A stretch of DNA of 64,000 nt, from assembly GCA_034509425.1 (NCBI GenBank), contig JAVTVJ010000130.1:1977501-2041500 (forward strand), in the 5' to 3' direction. A model generated the notes under the pieces. The model did not search any database and had not been told where the DNA came from. It was given only the letters and a program-made list of their open reading frames with translations. A program made the translations under genes and the position numbers. The stretch is from Eopsaltria australis (Eukaryota; Chordata; Aves; Passeriformes; Petroicidae). Shown piece after piece: positions 1 to 12,423 of this stretch. Each line of letters starts with the position of its first letter. Position 1 is the first letter of the stretch.

Positions 1-167
1 ATTTCTAGTACACAAAACATGCAGCTTCCCTGAGCAGACATCCAGCAGGAAAACACTGCAAAGCACCACTAAGCAGCTGTATAATCTCTGAGGATGCACC
101 TTATAAAGAAAACATACATTTACTCCCCTTCTGTTGCTAAATGAACCACATTCTGGAGAATGGGGAA

Positions 168-177
168 GGGGGGGGGG
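168..177 (+). repeat. Poly-G homopolymer (G10)
   Basis: Ten consecutive G within a G/A-rich context (161-180). Such tracts are length-unstable and error-prone in assembly. No function can be read from it. Confidence 0.9.
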
Positions 178-1225
178 AAAGGACAATTTTTAATTTTCTC
201 TTCAGCCATTCAGAAACATATTATGGACTAATATAGGACAGAAAAACCATTTCCATATAAAGCAAGAGTTTTATAAGAGACCAGTCATACGCAGGATTGT
301 CCAAAGACATTGCACATCTGTTATCAGAGGGAAAAGATTTTCTCCTGAATATCTCCTTTTAGAAATCCAAAGCTTGTGAAACTCAGTATTGCACATCACT
401 TCTCAGGTATTTAATGCAAGTTTTAATGATTCTGATGTATTTAATGGCCAGAAATGCTGACACTGATGATACCCATGCACAGCTGAAGTGAGAGCCCTCT
501 CCTTGCTGGGAAGCTCGCTGGCTAAAATGCTGCTATCTGCTCTTAGGGGAAGATTGTGCCATCTACAAATGAAACAATCACAGCTCCATCCAGAAAGGGG
601 TGACCAGTGTAATACTGGAGACATTAGAAATCTAATTTTAAAAATTTATTTTGTTTTGTACTCACTCTCTCAATGCCCTAATATCTTGCTTTCCGCAGCA
701 AAACTGTCCTTTAACTTATTCTCTAGAGATCCAAATAGCAATAAAACTGCTATTGTGCCTCAAAACAAACCTCTCCTTTTGCCATCAATCTCACAGTCTG
801 ATATATTTCTGGGACAGGAAAGCAGGAGCAGGGGCCAGTCCCAGGGAGGAGTGGCACGGGCACTCCCTTCACACGGCCAACGCGCAGATGGTGGCACTGA
901 CAGCTTTGTTCCTTCCCTGCCACTGCTCCTCCTCACACACCGCAATCAGTTCCTTGCCAGGCCTCACAAAAGGGCAGCAAAGCATCACTGCCAGTCCTGG
1001 GGCATCCCTCAGGAGGTGTTTATGTGTTCCCTCCCTTTGGCAAAATGAAGCTGGGCACAACCACTCACCAGCAGTGGCCGAATCCAGAAGTGTCCTCATG
1101 TCCCCATGCCTGCCTGAAGGTCCAACAGTGCCATGACAAAAACCAAAAGTGTTTGTTCCTTTGTTTGAATACAGATTCTCTAATCTCTTCAAGGAACAGG
1201 ACTAAGAGAAGGGAAGCTCAAATCT

Positions 1226-1318
1226 TTTTATGATTCTTATTTTTACTATTTAAAAATTTTTTTGCTTTTTGTTATTTATATTTTAAATACTTTTATTTGC
1301 AATTATTTTTTACTACTA
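1226..1318. repeat. AT-rich low-complexity block
   Basis: Almost entirely A and T, with T-runs and repeated TTTA/ATTT words. It looks like simple low-complexity DNA. No transposon end or target duplication is visible at its borders. Confidence 0.75.
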
Positions 1319-2699
1319 TTACTCTCCAGCACGGGGTCAGAGCTCTGCACACTGTCTTAATTCCAATACCTCCACTTTCTGTTGCAAACAGCAACCCAGA
1401 TTATTCAAACTGCGAGAATACTGAAGCACTGTCTCATTTCTCACCTCTAATACAAGACTGGAATCACTTTATTTCCAACCAGATTTACCTTCTGGCACTC
1501 AATCCTTACGTCTCTGGGATCACAATGCAGGCAGGGAGCAGTTAATTAAAATATCAGCTCTCTGTCTTTTCCTTCCTTTTTCTTTTTGAAGTCTGATAAC
1601 CCTTTTTATTAATCTCCCATGTTATACACCTTCCTTCTATCAATAATTCATTGAGGCTCACACCATAAATTGCCAGTGGTGCATTAAAATGTAAAACAAA
1701 TAAATACATCCCTTTTAGACAATGGGGAGGACCCAGGTTCATTTTACGGTTTCACCTGGCTCAGAAATAGTCAAGCAAAATTAATTGTCCCCCTGAGATC
1801 CATTTCCTTTGCCGTAAGCAGCTCAGGCAGCTCTGCTCACACGTCTCTTCCAAATGAACATAAACAAACAAGAGTGAGTAGTCACAGCATCCCTGAGCCG
1901 CTGCTCCTCAGGGGGCAAACCGATACCTGGAAGGAGAAAAGAGACGGCTCCCGAAGCGTGTGCGGAGCCTTTCATCTCCTCCCCTGCTCCATGCACACAG
2001 TGACACCAAAGAGGCTGCCTCTCTTCATTTGCCTTCAGTTCCTGCTTTTCCTTTCCCACATGTGCAGGTGGACAGATCTGTCAGAAATTCCACCGGTGAC
2101 CGTGGGACTCGGCTCCCACAGGGAATGAGCCCAGGCTTGGGCAGCTCTCCAAAGGAGGCCTTAGTTACAGTCAGTCATTGCAGCTTCTCTTCTCCCAGAA
2201 AGAAAGGCAAGGGAAGAGGGAAAGCAGGTTGCAACTTTACCCAGCAGTGACAGAAAGATAACCTAACAGGCTGAATTTTAAATAAAACTGCATAAAACCA
2301 AAGATGGCCCCTCATTTTCTAAAATGACCTTTTCTGTTCCATTACTCACATCTCATATCCTGAACTGCAAGTAAGGATTCAGGGGTCATCCCTACAGCAA
2401 ATTAAAAGCAGAGAACCCAGGGAGAATGGTTTAGAACATAAACATTTACAGAGTGAATTCATAAAAAAGCAGTGACTGGGGACATATCCAATTAGACTGG
2501 AGGGAATAAATATACAAAGAAAGGAATGAGCCTTGCACTGGCTAGGAGCAGGGACTGGATGATACAAATGTGACTTCCAACTTCCAAAAATACCTGCTTC
2601 TGAAAGATCAATTCCCTGATCCTAACCCAAACAAGACATCTGAATCTAATGGAAAAGTCCAGGATTTAGCCTTTCTTCCCCTTTCTAATAAAACCCAAC

Positions 2700-2795
2700 A
2701 TCCTCCCACTGCCCTCAGTCACTTAATTTAAACTCACTTAACTCTTGCCTCAGTTTTAGAGGCTTTATAAGGTGGGTACATCTTTTCAGTTACTC
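2700..2795 (-). mobile_element. Probable MIR SINE fragment, reverse orientation
   Basis: On the + strand the segment reads CACTTAACTCTTGCCTCAG, then a TTTTA-rich stretch and AAGGTGGGTACAT. Established knowledge: the reverse complement of the MIR SINE core contains CACTTAACCTCTCTGTGCCT, then CAGTTTCCTCATCTGTAAAA and a G-rich AT segment, in the same order. The resemblance covers roughly 60 bases with a few gaps. MIR relics are known at low copy number in birds. The match is from memory of the consensus, so family and borders are approximate; a chance match is possible. Confidence 0.5.
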
Positions 2796-5700
2796 CTTAT
2801 AAGACACCCGGCCCCCCCGTGACTCAATTTCCAATTCACGCCTTGTTTATTCCTATTCTGCACATCTTTAATATTAAGCAATACTCAACTCTAAAATAGC
2901 TTCATTTCTTGCTACTCCCAATTTCCCCAAACCAACAGCTGAAAAGCAGAATGAACACATTTCCTCTTTTATCAACAGCTCTATGTAGCTGTTCAACAGC
3001 AGTAGTAATGTAAAAACACATATAAAAGCATATTTTCTTACAACTTGCCTGTAAAGAACACTTGAAAATAAGGGTTTGTTTTCTTCCCCATGAGACAATG
3101 AACTCTACATAGTTCTAATGCTCTAAACACAGGATTTTTAGACAAGGAGTTTTGTTCAAACTCTGGGTTGTGTATCCAGACAGAAAACCAGGCCAATGAG
3201 AGCATCCTTGAGAGTTAACCCACAAAGACCCTGCAAACTGTGCCCTCTCCCTATTTTCTCCCCTCAGCAACTGTTGGCCAACTTCCACTGATTCTAAAAG
3301 AGGGGAAAGATGTGGAAAATAAGTCTAATCCCACAAGTTTCATAAAACTGGGAGGTGAACAGAGAACAATCAAAATCACAGCTCCACAGAGGGAGATAAG
3401 GGCATAAAGTGACCACAGGGCTGATCTGCTCCATGGACTGCCAGGCAGCCAAGGCTGCCCAGACTTTGCATCTCGCCCCAAGGTGGGTTTATGCCAGAGG
3501 AAAGGTGGCAATTAGGGATAAAAAACCCCAGACACCAAACTCATTGAAAAGTGGTTTAATTTGTTCCACTACCCTCATTCCTTTACGCAGATTCTGCTCC
3601 TAATTTAACTTCTGAATCAACACCAGACTTCCCATCAAACTGCGTATCTGCTCTCATTTGCAGCCAATACTCAGTCTTCTTGCAGAAAACAGTTTCACCC
3701 AAGCTGCTGTAAAAAAGTAACAAAATATAGTAAAAAATCTTTTGATGAAAGTTTTGCTGTGATCCTTCTGCAGCAATAAAATAGCACAGCCCAACAGGAC
3801 ATGATAATGGGGAGATGATGGTGGGCCAGAGACATTGAAATTCAAAAAACAGGGTTTCATTTCGTGCTGGGAAACTTCAATGGCAGCTTTGATCAGTGGC
3901 TTATCAGAGCTGCTGACAAGGCTTCATATGAGAAGAAGAGAAGCAGCATTGCCTGAGTTCAGGAGCTTAAACACAGCCCATCAGCACCACTCTGCCCCGA
4001 GAGGTGCCAACCACAGCTCAGTGGGGAATGGGACAGGAGCCAACTCCTCCCAGAACAAAAGATATCATTATTATGGGTCACTGTGCACCTCCTAAGGACC
4101 TCCATCAATCCAGTCTCAGTGAGCAAAACACACCCCAAATGGATCACTGGCTTGCCCCAGCGAGGTTTTCTGCTTCCCAGAGAAAGGTAAGGGCTGTGCT
4201 CATGATTCAGCTTGAGAGAGCTTCTGGGCTACACAAAACTCAACAGCAAACAGTTTTCAGTTTATAACCTCAGGCAGCTCCTGAATCACAAACACAGTCA
4301 CCAGGACATTGCAAATGCCACTCCCAAACAAAAATTCCCAGCAACAGAAGAAAGCAATTAAAAAAAAGTAATTTGAAGTTATGTTCACCACAAACTTGAT
4401 ATATACTCCCAAACTCAGAAAACATGTGGAGCAGGAAACTGAGCCCTAACCACATACACTGACAGCATCCCTGCCCTTCAAAAAGAATCTGTGCTATTGA
4501 TCCCCAATCCTTTGATCAGGTTTTATACCCAAAGGATGTCTTAGTTGTCTTAGGGAGATCTGAAAATCCTAACCTACATCTGCAACCCAACTTCTCTGAG
4601 TTGCTGCTGTTGATTTTGCAGAGGAGGAAGCGTCCCAACCTGCCTTGGAGCCGTTTCCAGCTTCCAGCAGGTGGGCACACAGCATTTCCTGCTTCAGGCA
4701 TCCAAACACCTTGTGCTGGGAGCCTGACCCCTCCCAGCACCTCTGCCACGGCCATCCCTGCCAAATCCTTGGCCTGGCAATCCCAGCAACGTGCTGGTTT
4801 GCAGCCACAGAACGGCAATGAAGAAGATCCCAGAGCCGAAATATCAGGAAATCCTAGTGGATGTGGATCGTCAAGTCCTTTTAATTTTCAGACAACTAAG
4901 GACACCTTGAAGTAATGAAAGGGAATATTTAACCATTCTCTGAATCTGGCCACTTTTTTTGACGCTGCCATCTCAGCAGGCAATTACTTTTATAAAGCAA
5001 GATTAATCAGACCCTCTCAAAGAGCCAGTGCTCAGGCACAGACCACGGTCCCTTTGATACTCCACATGAAACACATTCTAATGAAACTTCTCCCCAAGAC
5101 CCCCTGAAACAGCCCCAGAAAACAACGCCCCATTCACAGAAGCCCAGTCAGATACTCTGGGGCTGCCTGAAGCTGCTGCTCAAGTAACCAAAATATGCAG
5201 ATGCAGAGCCTGAAGCCCCTCAGATCAATCAAATCATATCAAACTAATGACTTTAAAAGAAGAAAAAGAGATGTTGTCTATGATTTTTCATTAGATACTT
5301 TAGTATCAAAGGTATTCACTTTTGTGCATTTTAAATGGTAATATGTGTTAGCCTCCTGTTTAGAATTATTTAAATATATTTTCATGTTTAATATTGGATT
5401 TAATGTAAGGAAAATGGTAGAACCTAACTGGAACCCATGAAAAGCAGAACACTGAAACAACATTCTGTTCTCATGTATGAAATCAAAGTGACTTCAGCTA
5501 ACAGATGCAGGCTTCCTTTCTAAATTTACTCACATAAATCAAGGTAAAACTGAACAATATTTTTCCCCAACCTGTCCTCAGGTTGCTGTTGTCATTTCAG
5601 TCCTTAAGAAGGGGCTGTATGCTCAAAAGTTGCTCTGTTTTTTACCACATATTTAAGTTGGTCTAACACATGCAGTGTTTGTCCCTACAAACCATGTTTC

Positions 5701-8700
5701 ACCAATAGGAAAAGCAGGACAAAAAAGGACAAAAATGTCCACTTGGACTGGCGTGCTCTTTGGAGGGCATTAGAGGTCAGTAAAATACACTGCTTGGTAT
5801 TCAGGACAACTTCTCCCTGCAAGTTTGAAGGCTTAGCTGGGGCTCTGGAGCTTTGACCTAGGGAGCTTTGCAGCTGGGAACAGCCCAGGCAGAAAGCTCA
5901 AGTTCACTGCAAAGGAACGTGCCCCACACTCCTTCAGGCAAGGCTCCCTCCAACATCTGCTCCCTCCATTCTTCTCTCAGCTTTCTCCATTTTTTAAAAA
6001 TCCACTCATAAATCAAAACTCATCTTTTAAGCTATACAAACCCAGCTTTTGTGACAATTTCCTCATTTTTATTCTCCAGGAACCCCCATCACCTCAATGT
6101 TCAAATCTCTGGAATTTAAAAAACAACAAACAAACCCATAAGAAAACCAACCAACTTCCCCCAAGCTACCTGTACATTGGAAAATCATGCCCTTCTGCAG
6201 AGGAAGGGGAAAGAAGGGACAGCATCTGAATTACAGAATTAGAATCTGATTTTCCTACCAGCATCTGAAATACACTCCAGCTTTGCCCAGAAATAGGCTG
6301 ACAGCCCTGTCCAGCCTGCAGTCACCTCTGGATGCTACCAATCAACCTCATTGTAGTGTAGCGCTGCACAGCAGGTGTGAAAAACCAGCCACTACTCAGG
6401 GTCAGAACAGGCCACTGACAAAGTCTCGCCAAGGCTCTTCCTCATCCAGCAGCAATAGTGACAAGAAGGCTGCCAAGTGCATAGACAAGGTCTGCCCTCA
6501 GTAAATGGATTTTTTCTTACAACAAAGGTTATACAAGGTAGCACTGAATGGAAAGGCTATCAGAAAACTTGCTCCCCTTAAGAGATCTGAGAACTGGAAA
6601 ATGCACAAGTCATGTCCTCCCTTACAGGTACATGGACACGGAGGCATTAAATGACACACCAGAACTCATGCAGCAGATCTGTGGCACTGCCGAGGGCCTG
6701 CCCATGTCTTTGCACCGCGTTTGATGGCGCGGTCGCTGTATCTTACGCTCAAGTCAAGATTTCCTCTGTGTGGAAAAGAGCAGCCACCGCTCTGCTGTGG
6801 AAGCTGAACGTGTTTCCAGAACTCCATATTGCTGCAGTCATGACCTTTTCAAAGGATTTGGTATGCTCCGACTTTCCAGTTTGTTTCTAAATATTTCTTT
6901 GACTGAAGCTCATCCACACTGACTTTTGCTGACAGAATTGCCAGCTTTGTCTGTCTCTCTGGGTTTTGTTTAGCCTTCTTTTAACAAGCAAGACATTGTT
7001 GCAAGACAGAAGCTTTTGGGGTGGCAACGACATGTATGTTATTTCACAATGAAGGATGCCCACAAATTCCTCAAGAGGCACTTAATATTATTCTGTCTTT
7101 CTATTTCTGGGAATTGAACACTAGGGGCCATATTCTACCCTGATGAAACATCCCCAAAGTCCATAATAATTACTGGTCTCAGTGGTCTCTGTGCAAAATT
7201 GGTCTCAGATGTTTTTATGACACCCTATGATGTCTGTTTTCACTGCAGGTTTTATAATCCTCAGTCTAAGTCAAAGCCCCGATGACAGAAGCCCCTGGTG
7301 CCCTGAGTCAAACTCCCAGTGACAAAAGCCAGGTTTCCTGAGGACAAAACAGACTGAAAGCTATTTCTGAGAGCAAAGATAGTATGACAGAAAAGCAGAA
7401 GTGGTTGAGTTGATGGAGCAATTTTGGTTTCCACCTACACACATGCTCATAGCTTATCAGACAGGTACCAGGGAAAGAGAACAGCCATACTTTATGGACA
7501 AAATTGCCTTCAGTTATTCAGAAAATAGGAGAAATGAGACGAAGGCACGTGAGCACAGACAGAGAAAAGAGACAAAGACATGAGAACGCAGATCCTTTCA
7601 CCAAGTGAAACATACGGAAAACGAAGGCCTCCCTACACAGTCACTGCTCTCTGCTCTGTTTGATGTTTTCAAGTATGATTCCTTTTTCATAGATGGTGGT
7701 AAGAAAATCTCCCAAGACCAACGGAGAGGATAGCAAAGAATACCCCTGAAGCCTGAAGTGTCACTTTTTCTTACCTGGCTCATGCTGTCACATCGAAATG
7801 TTACAACACAGGAGTTTACAGGTGCAGAATTTGCCTTTTACAGCTTGGACACAGCATTTAAGTTCTTGTTGCCTGAATTTAGTGTACACACTGTGAGGTT
7901 AAAGTGCACCAAAGCAAAACACGGCACCTCCAGCAGAATTTCACACTGAGTTTGCACGCAGGAGATAAACCCAGGGGCCCTAAACCCTGCACAGAGCCAG
8001 GTACGATGAACTCCCCGTCACGCTTTCACTGCAGCTCCGTGATCTGGGGTTCAAATCAGCCCCAGGCATTTCTGGCAAGCCTCAGCCCCTGGCTGCACGT
8101 TTGTCACTGCTCTGGTAGGGTCTGCCCTGGCACAGCTGTGTGAGCTCTGTGGCTCAGCTCACTCGGCCAACACAGGCTGAGAGAACAAAAACATCTGTGA
8201 GGAAGCAGCAGTAATTTCAGCAGCCACCTTTGCCACTGAGAGCAGAGCAGCACCATCACACCCTGGGGGTCTCCAGAACTGCAGGCAAAGTCACTTCCTC
8301 TGCAAATCAGCCTTAAAAACAGTCAAAGATGAAACAAACACATTTTAAACCTTGTTTTGGAGAATTTGGCCTGGGTCCAGACTGCATACTGTTCCTTACA
8401 ACTGTGTGGAAAAACAGTAACCTGATATTTACACCTGTGAGCTCTGTGTTTGTAAGCATGGGAAAACACACGTGCAGGACATTCCTATGCACAAGCATTA
8501 CATGTTTCCAAAAATGTGGTAACGACTAACAGCACAAGTATCTCTGACCTGTCACATAAATTACCCAAATCTAAGGACACACTGGAAACCCATTGACAGA
8601 AGTCAATGCAAAGCTCCCAATTTCTAGGAAAACAAAATAAGGGGGGAAAAAGGAAAAAGCAAAAACTTGTTAAGAGTCAGGATCAATGGCCTAAATCAGA

Positions 8701-11700
8701 GACTTGAAGACTCAATCCATGCAGTGGCAAAAGGATGCCTTGTGTGTGTAGGAAATAGGGAGAGAGGACACAAGAAGTGTAACAGAGCTGGGATGTCTGA
8801 GGAGGTATTGCTGGTTCAATGCACAAATCCACGTGGGTGGACAGGAGGAAAAAGATTAGTGCTCCCAGTTAGGGAATTACATGGGCAACAACACACCTGA
8901 GCATTCTGTCTGGTAGCCAATGGCAGGGGGAATTAAGCTGTTATTTTGCTGGGTTCTGCTGCATTTATGCATTTTTTTAAGAAGCAGCACTGCATTTTAT
9001 GCCAATTTATACATGGTCCAGTTGCTTAATGTTGAATCAATGTTTGCTCTTTTTCTTCTGGTCGTAATCAATAAGTTGCAGAATAAAACATGCAAGAAAT
9101 GCTTTGTACAGCTGAGAAAAAACCCCATGTGCCATGGTTTACTTTCTGGGAGGCTAAAATATAACAATTAAATACCCACTGAAGTGTCTTGGAGGAATGA
9201 AGAGTCAATAACAATAAAAGGAACAGAGATTTTTCTAAAGACCTAAATCTGGTGTTTTCAGCTTTGTTCCCTTTTTCCATTTACTTTGTTATTAACAAAA
9301 TGATGGCATTTTTGAAGTAAAAATTTTTTCCTAGGGCTGTTTTAGAAAGTTCCCCTTTCTGGACCTACATTCATAGTCCTGAAGTATGTAACTCCTTCAG
9401 ACATCAAAAAGAGAAGTGGAAAATGGAAAGTAACAATTGGAACACCATGAAACCAAAAACACACACAGAAACCCCTTGTGCTATAAAAAACACTACTGAA
9501 AGCTTTCTTAGATCATACCAATAGCTATAGTAAAAGCATATTCACTTAAAGCGAATTAACTGGGCAGCAACACATTGGGAATGTCCAAGATAATAATAAA
9601 AAAAATAGACTCTGGTTGCAAATGATCTTTAGACAGACCAGTGCCACAGATGTCCCTGTGCATGCACCTGTGAAGACACCTTTTCTTCAGCTCCGTTAGC
9701 TGCTCTGTAAAGAAGACATTAATTGCATCCAATGACTAATTTGCCAGGAATCTTGCTTTTTAAGACCACTGAATCAGCGCCCTGGGAATTGTAAGGGATC
9801 GCACACAAAAGCATTTTGAAGCCCGTCTCCAAAGGCAGCATCGTTTCAGACTGAACAGCAGGTTCATCCTCTGATCCAAGTCTGTTGCGGCGGAACAGCG
9901 CCAAACAAATGTCTGTTAATATTCTGCCAGGAAGCTCGAGCGGATGGGCTCCTGCATTGCATTAAGGCAAGTGCTCAGGTTAAGAGTTGGGCACTGGTCA
10001 CGCAGCTCCCCCATTCAAGCACAAACCTCTTCACCCATCACCGTGTGTTGTCAAATGCTTTTGTGCATTGCAATATTAAATACTTGTACCCTGGGGATGG
10101 GAACTGAATAGGCACAACATGGAAATTATGATGCATGCAACCATAGCCTTTAACCTACTAACAAGTATGACCAAGATCACTTATTCGGAGCTCTGTAATC
10201 ATCAAGGCAAGAAGACATCAACAGCTACTGTGTCACACTGACAGGGCCTTCAATGGCAAGTGTGGTTCAAAGGTCCACAGGAAACAAAAAGAAGCTTTGT
10301 CTTTTGATGTAAAGAACAAAGCTACCATGTGGCACAGCATCACACATGCAATTAGTCAGGAAAGTTAATACAGTAGAAGCAGATGGTGGAACCATGTCAA
10401 CATTTTTAGTGGGCACATTTCCCCTTACTCTCCAGTTGCTGTGATCCAAGGTCGGCAGAGCAGCAGGCAGATTTATGGTAAGCTGGACCCCACCAGGGAT
10501 TGACAATCCCCTTTTATCTATCCATCTGAGGTACTCCTCTGCTCCCACTTCTACTGGCATAGCTCCATCTTTGACACCTCCTCTCCACCACATCCCCACG
10601 CCACAGGGTAGTACCACAAACCTCAGTGCACACTGAGAGAAAACAAGGCAGACAGTCAGTCCCTAACCCTGGTTATGCTGGGAGATACTGACAAGAAAAG
10701 GCATTAAAAACTCCCCTTCAGTGGCCCTTACACTGCTCATTCTGCTCATTTCTGCAGCTCAGTGTGTTCCCAAACACTACACAAATCGCGTACAGCACGC
10801 GTCACTCCACAGGACTTTACACATTTGCAAAGAGCAACTGCTTCTTTCTCCCTGCCAGCCCTAAAGCTCGGCTAACACAGGATGGAAATGAGAGGCTTCT
10901 TGGTCACCACCAATCGCACTGCACACGCAGAAAACGTAAAATCCAAACCACAAGGATCACACAAAGAAATGCAACACAGGAAATGCTGTGGTTTGCATGA
11001 ATTTGAAGTTAACAGCCCTGCACAGTCTTCAGACAAAGTCTCTCCGCTGCTCTTGTCAATCAGTTCTGCCCAGTTCCCCAGCTCCATACCTCATGGATTT
11101 CAACAGTACCCAGGTGAGGATGGCAGGAGTTTTCAGCTCTACAAGTCATTTAATTAAAATAAAATGAACAACCAGCAGTTAGTCAAAGTGCTCGTATGCT
11201 CCAGCCACCACAGCTGCCGAATTCTGCAGCCCTCAATCCAATCTGATTTCCTTTAAAGCTCCTGGCAACCCATTAATTAAAACACATTATTTACAGCTTC
11301 CAGGGGCTTGAAACCATGGGATGCACATGATGGAATTCATGCAATTACGTACAGCCAGTCCTAGTGACAGGCTCCATTCTTGCTGCTGCTCTCCCCTGCT
11401 CCCACACTCGGCAGTTGCTTTCCCTGTGGCTCATCCACGCAGGGCTGTTTGGCCTGGGCTTGCCATGGATCGGCTGCCATGGAAATGAGCAGGAGGCAAC
11501 AAAGGACCTGTGAGTCTCTCCTGGAGATGGAGGAGTAGCAAGGCAATAGCACAGGAAGGCCAAGACAAAGAGAAACCAATTTGCCTGCTGCCTTTAAACA
11601 CAAACAACCCTCCCCCTTTGTGTAAGGAGATGTTGATGAATTGAGTTTTGCCCTGATTTAAGAAACCAAGCCTCTTCCAGCCAAATGCAACAAAGCCATG

Positions 11701-12046
11701 TGGATGGAGCATCCTGCCTTTGGCCCTATGCAGCATTCCATCCGTTAGTGCTCTGTGGGGAAATGATCCCAAAGCAAACCCAGAGAAGATGTTTAATAAG
11801 CAATCCCTGTGTCACTGGTACCACAGCATCAGCTGCAGACAGATTTCTCTGCTTTCAGAAGGAGTTTTTCTTTTCACTCCATTATTAAGCAGTCACGCTC
11901 ATCAGCAATTCCCGTGACTTTGCAAGAAAAAAACATCTTAAAACATAACTTTACAAAGTATAACTGACAAGCATAACGAAGTCTCCTGTGTCTTTGAACT
12001 GATTTCCAAAGGTATTTGAGAAGGATTCAGAGCAGCCCTATCACAA
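2796..12046. other. Unique non-coding DNA, no gene seen
   Basis: I recognise no gene or transposon. Minor features are a splice-flanked open stretch at 4622-4670, CpG clusters at 6691-6747 and 9842-9942, and a 7-bp hairpin at 8591-8608. Open frames are at most 116 codons (10267-10617, minus strand) and match nothing I know. Confidence 0.6.
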
Positions 12047-12423
12047 TTTGGGGGTGCTGGTGGATGCGAGGCCAGCCATGACCTGGAGATGTGCACTCAC
12101 AGCCTGGAAACCAAACACGTCCTGAGCTGCATCCAAAGGAGTGTGCACTTAGAAACAAGTCTAAAAAAAAAAGAAATGTTTGTATAGTATATAAGATATA
12201 AGGAATATAGAAGAATATAAAGAAGACATTTATTACATCGTTGCAAAACAGGGGCACAGGTTGTTCAGAGAGATGGTGAATGCCCCGTCCCTGGAAAAAT
12301 TCGAAGTCAGGTTGGACAGGAATCTGAGCAACCTACTCTAGTTGAAGACATCCTTGCCCATGGCAAGGGGTTGGACTAGATGACCTTTAAAGGTCTCTTT
12401 CAACCCAAACTATTCCGTGATTG
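12047..12423 (+). mobile_element. CR1 LINE 3' fragment with internal deletion
   Basis: This is a 5'-truncated copy of the avian chicken-repeat-1 LINE, a non-LTR retrotransposon. Positions about 12050-12150 match the end of the reverse-transcriptase ORF region, including GGGGTGCTGGTGGATG and CCTGAGCTGCATCCAAAGGA. Positions 12251-12423 match the CR1 3' untranslated end, including GCACAGGTTGTTCAGAGAG, GGTTGGACTAGATGACCTTT and CAACCCAAACTATTCC. Between them, about 12151-12250, only a short diverged AT-rich segment remains where several hundred bases normally lie, so the copy has an internal deletion. It carries no intact reading frame and is a dead fossil. Like most CR1 copies it ends close to its ATTCTATGATT-like tail, here mutated (ATTCCGTGATTG). 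No target duplication is evident, as is usual for CR1. Confidence 0.92.

Larger units (their letters stand above)
1..2699. other. Unique non-coding DNA, no gene seen
   Basis: No recognisable gene, RNA gene or transposon. There is a run of ten G at 168-177 and an AT-rich block at 1226-1318. Two overlapping plus-strand open frames (488-1048, 186 codons, and 651-1136, 161 codons) match no family I know, and no splice or transcription signal supports them, so I treat them as chance frames. Confidence 0.6.

Noticed and set aside
488..1136. Two overlapping plus-strand frames of 186 and 161 codons
   Set aside because: No domain, no family resemblance and no splice or promoter context. Two different frames open over the same DNA suggest a local shortage of stop codons rather than coding.
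10267..10617. 116-codon minus-strand frame with balanced, protein-like composition, considered as a retroviral or LINE remnant
   Set aside because: No retroviral or reverse-transcriptase motif could be identified and no LTR or CR1 end flanks it.
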